A stretch of DNA of 64,000 nucleotides from Brachyhypopomus gauderio (Eukaryota; Chordata; Actinopteri; Gymnotiformes; Hypopomidae), in NCBI RefSeq assembly GCF_052324685.1, contig NW_027506901.1, positions 1,218,001-1,282,000 on the forward strand. The letters run 5' to 3'. Positions 1 through 11,022 of the stretch are shown piece after piece. The translations under genes and the position numbers were made by a program. The notes under the pieces are model-generated. The model saw only the letters and a list, made by a program, of their open reading frames with translations. It had not been told where the DNA came from and did no database searches. How positions within the stretch are numbered: position 1 is the stretch's first letter; each line of letters starts with the position of its first letter.

Positions 1-83
1 CAGAATCAATGACATCTGTGCACTCCTCCTTGAGCTAGAGGAAGTCAAAGGAATTGATCTCGATTCTACTCCTACACATTTGG

Positions 84-165
84 TCTGCAATGGCCGAGAG
101 GTTAAGGCGTTGGACTTGAAATCCAATGGGGTTTCCCCGCGCAGGTTTGACTCCTGCTTGCAGCG
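84..165 (+). tRNA. trnas-uga: tRNA-Ser(TGA), degenerate
   Basis: Unit 1. Anticodon TGA at 117-119. Position 1 is T instead of G, which opens the first acceptor pair. The T loop has C56 changed to T, which damages the B box and the G19-C56 contact. Probably a weak gene or pseudogene. Confidence 0.55.
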
Positions 166-348
166 TAGAGAAGAAAATATCATATCCCTTTTTGGATGTG
201 TGGTAAAATAGAGTCTACTCTCCTCATGCTTGCCAGTTTTGAATATGCTTCTCATGCCATTTGTAAATTTGTGCTGTCAAACTGTAGCAGTCCAGTGGAA
301 AGACTGTCTGGTCACTGGTTTCTCTGCCTTGTGCTTAAAAAGAAAGAA

Positions 349-420
349 CTCCCCGTCGGGGAATCGAACCCCGGTCTTCCGCGTGACAGGCGGAGATACT
401 ATCCACTATACTAACGAGGA
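349..420 (-). tRNA. trnad-guc: tRNA-Asp(GTC)
   Basis: Unit 1. Full 72-nt cloverleaf: acceptor TCCTCGT/ACGGGGA with discriminator G, anticodon loop CTGTCAC, B box GGTTCGATTCC. This sequence is the array consensus. It resembles the vertebrate tRNA-Asp but has ATAGTATCTCC where the usual form is TGAGTATCCCC. Confidence 0.92.
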
Positions 421-745
421 CGTATGTCTTATCATGCAGTGATGCTGAGTGAGGTGACTTGCACCTGTACCCTTGATTTTGAAAGTTGCATAAGAAAGAT
501 CTGCAATCAATAGATCAAACGCCACATCTCACTTTTGATTCACAGAATGCCACGCTTTTGAACACCTGATCACCTGGAGTTGATACCAGCTTGAAGTTAA
601 CAGTGAGTAGACTCTTATGGAGATTCATGTATTTGAATTTACTTCTTAAGCCATTGGCAACTCATAAGCAATCACATCTGTGCACTCCTCCTTGAGCTTG
701 AGGAAGTCAAAGGAATTGATCTCGATTCTACTCCTACACATTTGG

Positions 746-827
746 GCTGCAATGGCCGAGAGGTTAAGGCGTTGGACTCGAAATCCAATGGGGTTTCCCC
801 GCGCAGGTTCGACTCCTGCTTGCAGCG
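746..827 (+). tRNA. trnas-cga: tRNA-Ser(CGA)
   Basis: Unit 2; defines the array consensus. Acceptor GCTGCAA pairs with TTGCAGC, discriminator G73, anticodon loop CTCGAAA (anticodon 779-781, reads UCG), long variable arm TGGGGTTTCCCCG as expected for serine tRNAs, B box GGTTCGACTCC. No intron and no encoded CCA. Confidence 0.93.
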
Positions 828-850
828 TAGAGAAGAAAATGTTGTATCCC

Positions 851-855
851 TTTTT
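851..855 (+). terminator. Pol III T5 terminator of tRNA-Ser, unit 2 (representative)
   Basis: TTTTT run beginning 24 nt after the Ser 3' end. The same run recurs at this offset in the other units. Confidence 0.75.
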
Positions 856-998
856 GGATGTGTGGTAAAATAGAGTCTACTCTCCTCATGGTTGCCAGTT
901 TTGAATATGCTTCTCATGCCATTTGTAAATTTGTGCTGTCAAACTGTAGCAGTCCAGTGGAAAGACTGTCTGGTCACTGGTTTCTCTGCCTTGTGCTT

Positions 999-1003
999 AA
1001 AAA
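999..1003 (-). terminator. Pol III T5 terminator of tRNA-Asp, unit 2 (representative)
   Basis: AAAAA on the plus strand, so T5 on the transcribed side, 7 nt past the Asp 3' end. It recurs in every unit except unit 33, where it is interrupted. Confidence 0.75.
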
Positions 1004-1010
1004 GAAAGAA

Positions 1011-1082
1011 CTCCCCGTCGGGGAATCGAACCCCGGTCTTCCGCGTGACAGGCGGAGATACTATCCACTATACTAACGAGGA
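1011..1082 (-). tRNA. trnad-guc: tRNA-Asp(GTC)
   Basis: Unit 2. Array consensus. Confidence 0.92.
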
Positions 1083-1407
1083 CGTAAGCCTTATCATGCA
1101 GTGATGCTGAGTGAGGTGACTTGCACCTGTACCCTTGATTTTGAAAGTTGCATAAGAAAGATCTGCAATCAATAGATCAAACGCCACATCTCACTTTTGA
1201 TTCACAGAATGCCACGCTTTTGAACACCTGATCACCTGGAGTTGATACCAGCTGGAAGTTAACAGTGTGTAGACTCTTATGGAGATTCATGTATTTGAAT
1301 TTACTTCTTAAGCCATTGGCAACTCAGAATCAATGACATATGTGCACTCCTCCTTGAGCTTGAGGAAGTCAAAGGAATTGATCTCGATTCTACTCCTACA
1401 CATTTGG

Positions 1408-1489
1408 GCTGCAATGGCCGAGAGGTTAAGGCGTTGGACTCGAAATCCAATGGGGTTTCCCCGCGCAGGTTCGACTCCTGCTTGCAGCG
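1408..1489 (+). tRNA. trnas-cga: tRNA-Ser(CGA)
   Basis: Unit 3. Consensus; anticodon 1441-1443. Confidence 0.92.
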
Positions 1490-1672
1490 TAGAGAAGAAA
1501 ATGTTGTATCCCTTTTTGGATGTGTGGTAAAATAGAGTCTACTCTCCTCATGGTTGCCAGTTTTGAATATGCTTCTCATGCCATTTGTAAATTTGTGCTG
1601 TCAAACTGTAGCAGTCCAGTGGAAAGACTGTCTGGTCACTGGTTTCTCTGCCTTGTGCTTAAAAAGAAAGAA

Positions 1673-1744
1673 CTCCCCGTCGGGGAATCGAACCCCGGTC
1701 TTCCGTGTGACAGGCGGAGATACTATCCACTATACTAACGAGGA
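1673..1744 (-). tRNA. trnad-guc: tRNA-Asp(GTC), stem variant
   Basis: Unit 3. G39 is changed to A, a C-A mismatch closing the anticodon stem; otherwise consensus. Confidence 0.8.
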
Positions 1745-2069
1745 CGTATGTTTTATCATGCAGTGATGCTGAGTGAGGTGACTTGCACCTGTACCCTTGA
1801 TTTTGAAAGTTGCATTAAAAAGATCTGCAATCAATAGATCAAACGCCACATCTCACTTTTGATTCACAGAATGCCACGCTTTTGAACACCTGATCACCTG
1901 GAGTTGATACCAGCTTGAAGTTAACAGTGAGTAGACTCTTATGGAGATTCATGTATTTGAATTTACTTCTTAAGCCATTGGCAACTCATAAGCAATCACA
2001 TCTGTGCACTCCTCCTTGAGCTTGAGGAAGTCAAAGGAATTGATCTCGATTCTACTCCTACACATTTGG

Positions 2070-2151
2070 TCTGCAATGGCCGAGAGGTTAAGGCGTTGGA
2101 CTTGAAATCCAATGGGGTTTCCCTGCGCAGGTTCGACTCCTGCTTGCAGCG
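2070..2151 (+). tRNA. trnas-uga: tRNA-Ser(TGA), acceptor mismatch
   Basis: Unit 4. Anticodon 2103-2105. T at position 1 opposite C72; one C to T in the variable arm (gives G-U); T arm normal. Confidence 0.65.
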
Positions 2152-2334
2152 TAGAGAAGAAAATGTTGTATCCCTTTTTGGATGTGTGGTAAAATAGAGT
2201 CTACTCTCCTCATGGTTGCCAGTTTTTAATATGCTTCTCATGCCATTTGTAAATTTGTGCTGTCAAACTGTAGCAGTCCAGTGGAAAGACTGTCTGGTCA
2301 CTGGTTTCTCTGCCTTGTGCTTAAAAAGAAAGAA

Positions 2335-2406
2335 CTCCCCGTCGGAGAATCGAACCCCGGTCTTCCGCGTGACAGGCGGAGATACTATCCACTATACTAA
2401 CGAGGA
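2335..2406 (-). tRNA. trnad-guc: tRNA-Asp(GTC)
   Basis: Unit 4. One T-stem change (C62 to T) leaves a G-U pair; this gtcggag form is otherwise found in most truncated copies, so this is a full-length relative of them. Confidence 0.85.
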
Positions 2407-2731
2407 CGTATGTTTTATCATGCAGTGATGCTGAGTGAGGTGACTTGCACCTGTACCCTTGATTTTGAAAGTTGCATTAAAAAGATCTGCAATCAATAGA
2501 TCAAACGCCACATCTCACTTTTGATTCACAGAATGCCACGCTTTTGAACACCTGATCACCTGGAGTTGATACCAGCTTGAATTTAACAGTGAGTAGACTC
2601 TTATGGAGATTCATGTATTTGAATTTACTTCTTAAGCCATTGGCAACTCAGAATCAATGACATCTGTGCACTCCTCCTTGAGCTTGAGGAAGTCAAAGGA
2701 ATTGATCTCGATTCTACTCCTACACATTTGG

Positions 2732-2813
2732 GCTGCAATGGCCGAGAGGTTAAGGCGTTGGACTCGAAATCCAATGGGGTTTCCCCGCGCAGGTTCGACT
2801 CCTGCTTGCAGCG
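2732..2813 (+). tRNA. trnas-cga: tRNA-Ser(CGA)
   Basis: Unit 5. Consensus; anticodon 2765-2767. Confidence 0.92.
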
Positions 2814-2996
2814 TAGAGAAGAAAATATCATATCCCTTTTTGGATGTGTGGTAAAATAGAGTCTACTCTCCTCATGCTTGCCAGTTTTGAATATGCTTCT
2901 CATGCCATTTGTAAATTTGTGCTGTCAAACTGTAGCAGTCCAGTGGAAAGACTGTCTGGTCACTGGTTTCTCTGCCTTGTGCTTAAAAAGAAAGAA

Positions 2997-3068
2997 CTCC
3001 CCGTCGGGGAATCGAACCCCGGTCTTCCGCGTGACAGGCGGAGATACTATCCACTATACTAACAAGGA
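2997..3068 (-). tRNA. trnad-guc: tRNA-Asp(GTC)
   Basis: Unit 5. Acceptor position 5 C to T gives a G-U pair; shared with units 10 and 15. Confidence 0.87.
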
Positions 3069-3393
3069 CGTATGTCTTATCATGCAGTGATGCTGAGTGA
3101 GGTGACTTGCACCTGTACCCTTGATTTTGAAAGTTGCATAAGAGAGATCTGCAATCAATAGATCAAACGCCACATCTCACTTTTGATTCACAGAATGCCA
3201 CGCTTTTGAACACCTGATCACCTGGAGTTGATACCAGCTTGAAGTTAACAGTGAGTAGACTCTTATGGAGATTCATGTATTTGAATTTACTTCTTAAGCC
3301 ATTGGCAACTCATAAGCAATCACATCTGTGCACTCCTCCTTGAGCTTGAGGAAGTCAAAGGAATTGATCTCGATTCTACTCCTACACATTTGG

Positions 3394-3475
3394 TCTGCAA
3401 TGGCCGAGAGGTTAAGGCGTTGGACTTGAAATCCAATGGGGTTTCCCCGCGCAAGTTTGACTCCTGCTTGCAGCG
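3394..3475 (+). tRNA. trnas-uga: tRNA-Ser(TGA), degenerate
   Basis: Unit 6. Anticodon 3427-3429. T1 mismatch, G52 to A in the T stem and C56 to T in the T loop. Same form as units 11 and 16. Confidence 0.5.
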
Positions 3476-3658
3476 TAGAGAAGAAAATGTTGTATCCCTT
3501 TTTGGATGTGTGGTAAAATAGAGTCTACTCTCCTCATGGTTGCCAGTTTTTAATATGCTTCTCATGCCATTTGTAAATTTGTGCTGTCAAACTGTAGCAG
3601 TCCAGTGGAAAGACTGTCTGGTCACTGGTTTCTCTGCCTTGTGCTTAAAAAGAAAGAA

Positions 3659-3706
3659 CTCCCCGTCGGAGAATCGAACCCCGGTCTTCCGCGTGACAGG
3701 CGGAGA
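3659..3706 (-). pseudogene. truncated tRNA-Asp
   Basis: Unit 6. The 3' 48 nt remain (part of the anticodon arm, variable region, T arm, acceptor 3' strand). The 5' acceptor strand and D arm, and with them the A box, are lost in the 52-bp deletion, so it cannot fold. Confidence 0.9.
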
Positions 3707-4003
3707 GTGAGGTGACTTGCACCTGTACCCTTGATTTTGAAAGTTGCATAAAAAAGATCTGCAATCAATAGATCAAACGCCACATCTCACTTTTGATTCA
3801 CAGAATGCCACGCTTTTGAACACCTGATCACCTGGAGTTGATACCAGCTGGAAGTTAACAGTGTGTAGACTCTTATGGAGATTCATGTATTTGAATTTAC
3901 TTCTTAAGCCATTGGCAACTCAGAATCAATGACATATGTGCACTCCTCCTTGAGCTTGAGGAAGTCAAAGGAATTGATCTCGATTCTACTCCTACACATT
4001 TGG

Positions 4004-4085
4004 GCTGCAATGGCCGAGAGGTTAAGGCGTTGGACTCGAAATCCAATGGGGTTTCCCCACGCAGGTTCGACTCCTGCTTGCAGCG
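4004..4085 (+). tRNA. trnas-cga: tRNA-Ser(CGA)
   Basis: Unit 7. Anticodon 4037-4039; one G to A just after the variable-arm stem. Confidence 0.88.
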
Positions 4086-4268
4086 TAGAGAAGAAAATGT
4101 TGTATCCCTTTTTGGATGTGTGGTAAAATAGAGTCTACTCTCCTCATGGTTGCCAGTTTTGAATATGCTTCTCATGCCATTTGTAAATTTGTGCTGTCAA
4201 ACTGTAGCAGTCCAGTGGAAAGACTGTCTGGTCACTGGTTTCTCTGCCTTGTGCTTAAAAAGAAAGAA

Positions 4269-4340
4269 CTCCCCGTCGGGGAATCGAACCCCGGTCTTCC
4301 GCGTGACAGGCGGAGATACTATCCACTATACTAACGAGGA
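4269..4340 (-). tRNA. trnad-guc: tRNA-Asp(GTC)
   Basis: Unit 7. Consensus. Confidence 0.92.
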
Positions 4341-4665
4341 CGTATGTTTTATCATGCAGTGATGCTGAGTGAGGTGACTTGCACCTGTACCCTTGATTTT
4401 GAAAGTTGCATTAAAAAGATCTGCAATCAATAGATCAAACGCCACATCTCACTTTTGATTCACAGAATGCCACGCTTTTGAACACCTGATCACCTGGAGT
4501 TGATACCAGCTTGAAGTTAACAGTGAGTAGACTCTTATGGAGATTCATGTATTTGAATTTACTTCTTAAGCCATTGGCAACTCAGAATCAATGACATCTG
4601 TGCACTCCTCCTTGAGCTTGAGGAAGTCAAAGGAATTGATCTCGATTCTACTCCTACACATTTGG

Positions 4666-4747
4666 GCTGCAATGGCCGAGAGGTTAAGGCGTTGGACTCG
4701 AAATCCAATGGGGTTTCCCCGCGCAGGTTCGACTCCTGCTTGCAGCG
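4666..4747 (+). tRNA. trnas-cga: tRNA-Ser(CGA)
   Basis: Unit 8. Consensus; anticodon 4699-4701; its Asp partner is truncated. Confidence 0.92.
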
Positions 4748-4930
4748 TAGAGAAGAAAATGTTGTATCCCTTTTTGGATGTGTGGTAAAATAGAGTCTAC
4801 TCTCCTCATGGTTGCCAGTTTTTAATATGCTTCTCATGCCATTTGTAAATTTGTGCTGTCAAACTGTAGCAGTCCAGTGGAAAGACTGTCTGGTCACTGG
4901 TTTCTCTGCCTTGTGCTTAAAAAGAAAGAA

Positions 4931-4978
4931 CTCCCCATCAGAGAATCGAACCCCGGTCTTCCGCATGACAGGCGGAGA
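4931..4978 (-). pseudogene. truncated tRNA-Asp
   Basis: Unit 8. Same 52-bp deletion, with three further changes (catcaga in the acceptor and T stem region, gcatgac at position 38); the most decayed truncated copy. Confidence 0.9.
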
Positions 4979-5275
4979 GTGAGGTGACTTGCACCTGTAC
5001 CCTTGATTTTGAAAGTTGCATAAAAAAGATCTGCAATCAATAGATCAAACGCCACATCTCACTTTTGATTCACAGAATGCCACGCTTTTGAACACCTGAT
5101 CACCTGGAGTTGATACCAGCTGGAAGTTAACAGTGTGTAGACTCTTATGGAGATTCATGTATTTGAATTTACTTCTTAAGCCATTGGCAACTCAGAATCA
5201 ATGACATATGTGCACTCCTCCTTGAGCTTGAGGAAGTCAAAGGAATTGATCTCGATTCTACTCCTGCACATTTGG

Positions 5276-5357
5276 GCTGCAATGGCCGAGAGGTTAAGGC
5301 GTTGGACTCGAAATCCAATGGGGTTTCCCCGCACAGGTTCGACTCCTGCTTGCAGCG
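5276..5357 (+). tRNA. trnas-cga: tRNA-Ser(CGA)
   Basis: Unit 9. Anticodon 5309-5311. G49 to A leaves a mismatch at the base of the T stem. Confidence 0.82.
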
Positions 5358-5540
5358 TAGAGAAGAAAATGTTGTATCCCTTTTTGGATGTGTGGTAAAA
5401 TAGAGTCTACTCTCCTCATGCTTGCCAGTTTTGAATATGCTTCTCATGCCATTTGTAAATTTGTGCTGTCAAACTGTAGCAGTCCAGTGGAAAGACTGTC
5501 TGGTCACTGGTTTCTCTGCCTTGTGCTTAAAAAGAAAGAA

Positions 5541-5612
5541 CTCCCCGTCGGGGAATCGAACCCCGGTCTTCCGCGTGACAGGCGGAGATACTATCCACTA
5601 TACTAACGAGGA
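5541..5612 (-). tRNA. trnad-guc: tRNA-Asp(GTC)
   Basis: Unit 9. Consensus. Confidence 0.92.
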
Positions 5613-5937
5613 CGTATGTTTTATCATGCAGTGATGCTGAGTGAGGTGACTTGCACCTGTACCCTTGATTTTGAAAGTTGCATAAAAAAGATCTGCAATC
5701 AATAGATCAAACGCCACATCTCACTTTTGATTCACAGAATGCCACGCTTTTGAACACCTGATCACCTGGAGTTGATACCAGCTTGAAGTTAACAGTGAGT
5801 AGACTCTTATGGAGATTCATGTATTTGAATTTACTTCTTAAGCCATTGGCAACTCAGAATCAATGACATCTGTGCACTCCTCCTTGAGCTAGAGGAAGTC
5901 AAAGGAATTGATCTCGATTCTACTCCTACACATTTGG

Positions 5938-6019
5938 GCTGCAATGGCCGAGAGGTTAAGGCTTTGGACTCGAAATCCAATGGGGTTTCCCCGCGCAGGT
6001 TCTACTCCTGCTTGCAGCG
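5938..6019 (+). tRNA. trnas-cga: tRNA-Ser(CGA), B-box variant
   Basis: Unit 10. Anticodon 5971-5973. G26 to T before the anticodon stem and G57 to T in the T loop (B box GGTTCTACTCC), which should weaken TFIIIC binding. Confidence 0.65.
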
Positions 6020-6202
6020 TAGAGAAGAAAATATCATATCCCTTTTTGGATGTGTGGTAAAATAGAGTCTACTCTCCTCATGCTTGCCAGTTTTGAATAT
6101 GCTTCTCATGCCATTTGTAAATTTGTGCTGTCAAACTGTAGCAGTCCAGTGGAAAGACTGTCTGGTCACTGGTTTCTCTGCCTTGTGCTTAAAAAGAAAG
6201 AA

Positions 6203-6274
6203 CTCCCCGTCGGGGAATCGAACCCCGGTCTTCCGCGTGACAGGCGGAGATACTATCCACTATACTAACAAGGA
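6203..6274 (-). tRNA. trnad-guc: tRNA-Asp(GTC)
   Basis: Unit 10. G-U acceptor variant as in unit 5. Confidence 0.87.
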
Positions 6275-6599
6275 CGTATGTCTTATCATGCAGTGATGCT
6301 GAGTGAGGTGACTTGCACCTGTACCCTTGATTTTGAAAGTTGCATAAGAGAGATCTGCAATCAATAGATCAAACGCCACATCTCACTTTTGATTCACAGA
6401 ATGCCACGCTTTTGAACACCTGATCACCTGGAGTTGATACCAGCTTGAAGTTAACAGTGAGTAGACTCTTATGGAGATTCATGTATTTGAATTTACTTCT
6501 TAAGCCATTGGCAACTCATAAGCAATCACATCTGTGCACTCCTCCTTGAGCTTGAGGAAGTCAAAGGAATTGATCTCGATTCTACTCCTACACATTTGG

Positions 6600-6681
6600 T
6601 CTGCAATGGCCGAGAGGTTAAGGCGTTGGACTTGAAATCCAATGGGGTTTCCCCGCGCAAGTTTGACTCCTGCTTGCAGCG
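6600..6681 (+). tRNA. trnas-uga: tRNA-Ser(TGA), degenerate
   Basis: Unit 11. Anticodon 6633-6635; T1, G52A and C56T as in unit 6. Confidence 0.5.
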
Positions 6682-6864
6682 TAGAGAAGAAAATGTTGTA
6701 TCCCTTTTTGGATGTGTGGTAAAATAGAGTCTACTCTCCTCATGGTTGCCAGTTTTTAATATGCTTCTCATGCCATTTGTAAATTTGTGCTGTCAAACTG
6801 TAGCAGTCCAGTGGAAAGACTATCTGGTCACTGGTTTCTCTGCCTTGTGCTTAAAAAGAAAGAA

Positions 6865-6912
6865 CTCCCCGTCGGAGAATCGAACCCCGGTCTTCCGCGT
6901 GACAGGCGGAGA
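6865..6912 (-). pseudogene. truncated tRNA-Asp
   Basis: Unit 11. 52-bp deletion, gtcggag form. Confidence 0.9.
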
Positions 6913-7209
6913 GTGAGGTGACTTGCACCTGTACCCTTGATTTTGAAAGTTGCATAAAAAAGATCTGCAATCAATAGATCAAACGCCACATCTCACTTTT
7001 GATTCACAGAATGCCACGCTTTTGAACACCTGATCACCTGGAGTTGATACCAGCTGGAAGTTAACAGTGAGTAGACTCTTATGGAGATTCATGTATTTGA
7101 ATTTACTTCTTAAGCCATTGGCAACTCAGAATCAATGACATATGTGCACTCCTCCTTGAGCTTGAGGAAGTCAAAGGAATTGATCTCGATTCTACTCCTA
7201 CACATTTGG

Positions 7210-7291
7210 GCTGCAATGGCCGAGAGGTTAAGGCGTTGGACTCGAAATCCAATGGGGTTTCCCCGCGCAGGTTCGACTCCTGCTTGCAGCG
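7210..7291 (+). tRNA. trnas-cga: tRNA-Ser(CGA)
   Basis: Unit 12. Consensus; anticodon 7243-7245. Confidence 0.92.
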
Positions 7292-7474
7292 TAGAGAAGA
7301 AAATGTTGTATCCCTTTTTGGATGTGTGGTAAAATAGAGTCTACTCTCCTCATGGTTGCCAGTTTTGAATATGCTTCTCATGCCATTTGTAAATTTGTGC
7401 TGTCAAACTGTAGCAGTCCAGTGGAAAGACTGTCTGGTCACTGGTTTCTCTGCCTTGTGCTTAAAAAGAAAGAA

Positions 7475-7522
7475 CTCCCCGTCGGGGAATCGAACCCCGG
7501 TCTTCCGCGTGACAGGCGGAGA
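7475..7522 (-). pseudogene. truncated tRNA-Asp
   Basis: Unit 12. The same deletion junction, but on the consensus gtcgggg background; the only such combination in the window. Confidence 0.9.
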
Positions 7523-7819
7523 GTGAGGTGACTTGCACCTGTACCCTTGATTTTGAAAGTTGCATAAAAAAGATCTGCAATCAATAGATCAAACGCCACA
7601 TCTCACTTTTGATTCACAGAATGCCACGCTTTTGAACACCTGATCACCTGGAGTTGATACCAGCTGGAAGTTAACAGTGAGTAGACTCTTATGGAGATTC
7701 ATGTATTTGAATTTACTTCTTAAGCCATTGGCAACTCAGAATCAATGACATATGTGCACTCCTCCTTGAGCTTGAGGAAGTCAAAGGAATTGATCTCGAT
7801 TCTACTCCTACACATTTGG

Positions 7820-7901
7820 GCTGCAATGGCCGAGAGGTTAAGGCGTTGGACTCGAAATCCAATGGGGTTTCCCCGCGCAGGTTCGACTCCTGCTTGCAGC
7901 G
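7820..7901 (+). tRNA. trnas-cga: tRNA-Ser(CGA)
   Basis: Unit 13. Consensus; anticodon 7853-7855. Confidence 0.92.
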
Positions 7902-8084
7902 TAGAGAAGAAAATGTTGTATCCCTTTTTGGATGTGTGGTAAAATAGAGTCTACTCTCCTCATGGTTGCCAGTTTTGAATATGCTTCTCATGCCATTTGT
8001 AAATTTGTGCTGTCAAACTGTAGCAGTCCAGTGGAAAGACTGTCTGGTCACTGGTTTCTCTGCCTTGTGCTTAAAAAGAAAGAA

Positions 8085-8156
8085 CTCCCCGTCGGGGAAT
8101 CGAACCCCGGTCTTCCGCGTGACAGGCGGAGATACTATCCACTATACTAACGAGGA
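8085..8156 (-). tRNA. trnad-guc: tRNA-Asp(GTC)
   Basis: Unit 13. Consensus. Confidence 0.92.
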
Positions 8157-8481
8157 CGTATGTTTTATCATGCAGTGATGCTGAGTGAGGTGACTTGCAC
8201 CTGTACCCTTGATTTTGAAAGTTGCATTAAAAAGATCTGCAATCAATAGATCAAACGCCACATCTCACTTTTGATTCACAGAATGCCACGCTTTTGAACA
8301 CCTGATCACCTGGAGTTGATACCAGCTTGAAGTTAACAGTGAGTAGACTCTTATGGAGATTCATGTATTTGAATTTACTTCTTAAGCCATTGGCAACTCA
8401 GAATCAATGACATCTGTGCACTCCTCCTTGAGCTTGAGGAAGTCAAAGGAATTGATCTCGATTCTACTCCTACACATTTGG

Positions 8482-8563
8482 GCTGCAATGGCCGAGAGGT
8501 TAAGGCGTTGGACTCGAAATCCAATGGGGTTTCCCCGCGCAGGTTCGACTCCTGCTTGCAGCG
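8482..8563 (+). tRNA. trnas-cga: tRNA-Ser(CGA)
   Basis: Unit 14. Consensus; anticodon 8515-8517. Confidence 0.92.
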
Positions 8564-8746
8564 TAGAGAAGAAAATGTTGTATCCCTTTTTGGATGTGTG
8601 GTAAAATAGAGTCTACTCTCCTCATGGTTGCCAGTTTTGAATATGCTTCTCATGCCATTTGTAAATTTGTGCTGTCAAACTGTTGCAGTCCAGTGGAAAG
8701 ACTGTCTGGTCACTGGTTTCTCTGCCTTGTGCTTAAAAAGAAAGAA

Positions 8747-8818
8747 CTCCCCGTCAGGGAATCGAGCCCCGGTCTTCCGCGTGACAGGCGGAGATACTAT
8801 CCACTATACTAACGAGGA
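8747..8818 (-). tRNA. trnad-guc: tRNA-Asp(GTC), B-box variant
   Basis: Unit 14. T54 to C changes the B box to GGCTCGATTCC, and C65 to T alters the T-stem end. Expression is doubtful. Confidence 0.6.
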
Positions 8819-9143
8819 CGTATGTCTTATCATGCAGTGATGCTGAGTGAGGTGACTTGCACCTGTACCCTTGATTTTGAAAGTTGCATAAAAAAGATCT
8901 GCAATCAATAGATCAAACGCCACATCTCACTTTTGATTCACAGAATGCCACGCTTTTGAACACCTGATCACCTGGAGTTGATACCAGCTTGAAGTTAACA
9001 GTGAGTAGACTCTTATGGAGATTCATGTATTTGAATTTACTTCTTAAGCCATTGGCAACTCAGAATCAATGACATCTGTGCACTCCTCCTTGAGCTAGAG
9101 GAAGTCAAAGGAATTGATCTCGATTCTACTCCTACACATTTGG

Positions 9144-9225
9144 GCTGCAATGGCCGAGAGGTTAAGGCATTGGACTCGAAATCCAATGGGGTTTCCCCGT
9201 GCAGGTTCGACTCCTGCTTGCAGCG
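9144..9225 (+). tRNA. trnas-cga: tRNA-Ser(CGA)
   Basis: Unit 15. Anticodon 9177-9179; G26 to A and one C to T next to the variable arm. Confidence 0.85.
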
Positions 9226-9408
9226 TAGAGAAGAAAATATCATATCCCTTTTTGGATGTGTGGTAAAATAGAGTCTACTCTCCTCATGCTTGCCAGTTTT
9301 GAATATGCTTCTCATGCCATTTGTAAATTTGTGCTGTCAAACTGTAGCAGTCCAGTGGAAAGACTGTCTGGTCACTGGTTTCTCTGCCTTGTGCTTAAAA
9401 AGAAAGAA

Positions 9409-9480
9409 CTCCCCGTCGGGGAATCGAACCCCGGTCTTCCGCGTGACAGGCGGAGATACTATCCACTATACTAACAAGGA
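9409..9480 (-). tRNA. trnad-guc: tRNA-Asp(GTC)
   Basis: Unit 15. G-U acceptor variant as in unit 5. Confidence 0.87.
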
Positions 9481-9805
9481 CGTATGTCTTATCATGCAGT
9501 GATGCTGAGTGAGGTGACTTGCACCTGTACCCTTGATTTTGAAAGTTGCATAAGAGAGATCTGCAATCAATAGATCAAACGCCACATCTCACTTTTGATT
9601 CACAGAATGCCACGCTTTTGAACACCTGATCACCTGGAGTTGATACCAGCTTGAAGTTAACAGTGAGTAGACTCTTATGGAGATTCATGTATTTGAATTT
9701 ACTTCTTAAGCCATTGGCAACTCATAAGCAATCACATCTGTGCACTCCTCCTTGAGCTTGAGGAAGTCAAAGGAATTGATCTCGATTCTACTCCTACACA
9801 TTTGG

Positions 9806-9887
9806 TCTGCAATGGCCGAGAGGTTAAGGCGTTGGACTTGAAATCCAATGGGGTTTCCCCGCGCAAGTTTGACTCCTGCTTGCAGCG
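9806..9887 (+). tRNA. trnas-uga: tRNA-Ser(TGA), degenerate
   Basis: Unit 16. Anticodon 9839-9841; T1, G52A, C56T. Its 3' flank lacks a TTG triplet before the terminator, a marker also seen in units 23 and 28. Confidence 0.5.
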
Positions 9888-10067
9888 TAGAGAAGAAAAT
9901 GTATCCCTTTTTGGATGTGTGGTAAAATAGAGTCTACTCTCCTCATGGTTGCCAGTTTTTAATATGCTTCTCATGCCATTTGTAAATTTGTGCTGTCAAA
10001 CTGTAGCAGTCCAGTGGAAAGACTATCTGGTCACTGGTTTCTCTGCCTTGTGCTTAAAAAGAAAGAA

Positions 10068-10115
10068 CTCCCCGTCGGAGAATCGAACCCCGGTCTTCCG
10101 CGTGACAGGCGGAGA
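10068..10115 (-). pseudogene. truncated tRNA-Asp
   Basis: Unit 16. 52-bp deletion, gtcggag form. Confidence 0.9.
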
Positions 10116-10412
10116 GTGAGGTGACTTGCACCTGTACCCTTGATTTTGAACGTTGCATAAAAAAGATCTGCAATCAATAGATCAAACGCCACATCTCACT
10201 TTTGATTCACAGAATGCCATGCTTTTGAACACCTGATCACCTGGAGTTGATACCAGCTGGAAGTTAACAGTGAGTAGACTCTTATGGAGATTCATGTATT
10301 TGAATTTACTTCTTAAGCCATTGGCAACTCATAAGCAATCACATCTGTGCACTCCTCCTTGAGCTTGAGGAAGTCAAAGGAATTGATCTCGATTCTACTC
10401 CTACACATTTGG

Positions 10413-10494
10413 TCTGCAATGGCCGAGAGGTTAAGGCGTTGGACTTGAAATCCAATGGGGTTTCCCTGCGCAGGTTCGACTCCTGCTTGCAGCG
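10413..10494 (+). tRNA. trnas-uga: tRNA-Ser(TGA), acceptor mismatch
   Basis: Unit 17. Anticodon 10446-10448; T1 mismatch, variable-arm C to T, normal T arm; same form as units 4, 25, 30 and 53. Confidence 0.65.
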
Positions 10495-10677
10495 TAGAGA
10501 AGAAAATGTTGTATCCCTTTTTGGATGTGTGGTAAAATAGAGTCTACTCTCCTCATGGTTGCCAGTTTTTAATATGCTTCTCATGCCATTTGTAAATTTG
10601 TGCTGTCAAACTGTAGCAGTCCAGTGGAAAGACTGTCTGGTCACTGGTTTCTCTGCCTTGTGCTTAAAAAGAAAGAA

Positions 10678-10725
10678 CTCCCCGTCGGAGAATCGAACCC
10701 CGGTCTTCCGCGTGACAGGCGGAGA
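10678..10725 (-). pseudogene. truncated tRNA-Asp
   Basis: Unit 17. 52-bp deletion, gtcggag form. Confidence 0.9.
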
Positions 10726-11022
10726 GTGAGGTGACTTGCACCTGTACCCTTGATTTTGAAAGTTGCATAAAAAAGATCTGCAATCAATAGATCAAACGCC
10801 ACATCTCACTTTTGATTCACAGAATGCCACGCTTTTGAACACCTGATCACCTGGAGTTGATACCAGCTGGAAGTTAACAGTGTGTAGACTCTTATGGAGA
10901 TTCATGTATTTGAATTTACTTCTTAAGCCATTGGCAACTCAGAATCAATGACATATGTGCACTCCTCCTTGAGCTTGAGGAAGTCAAAGGAATTGATCTC
11001 GATTCTACTCCTACACATTTGG

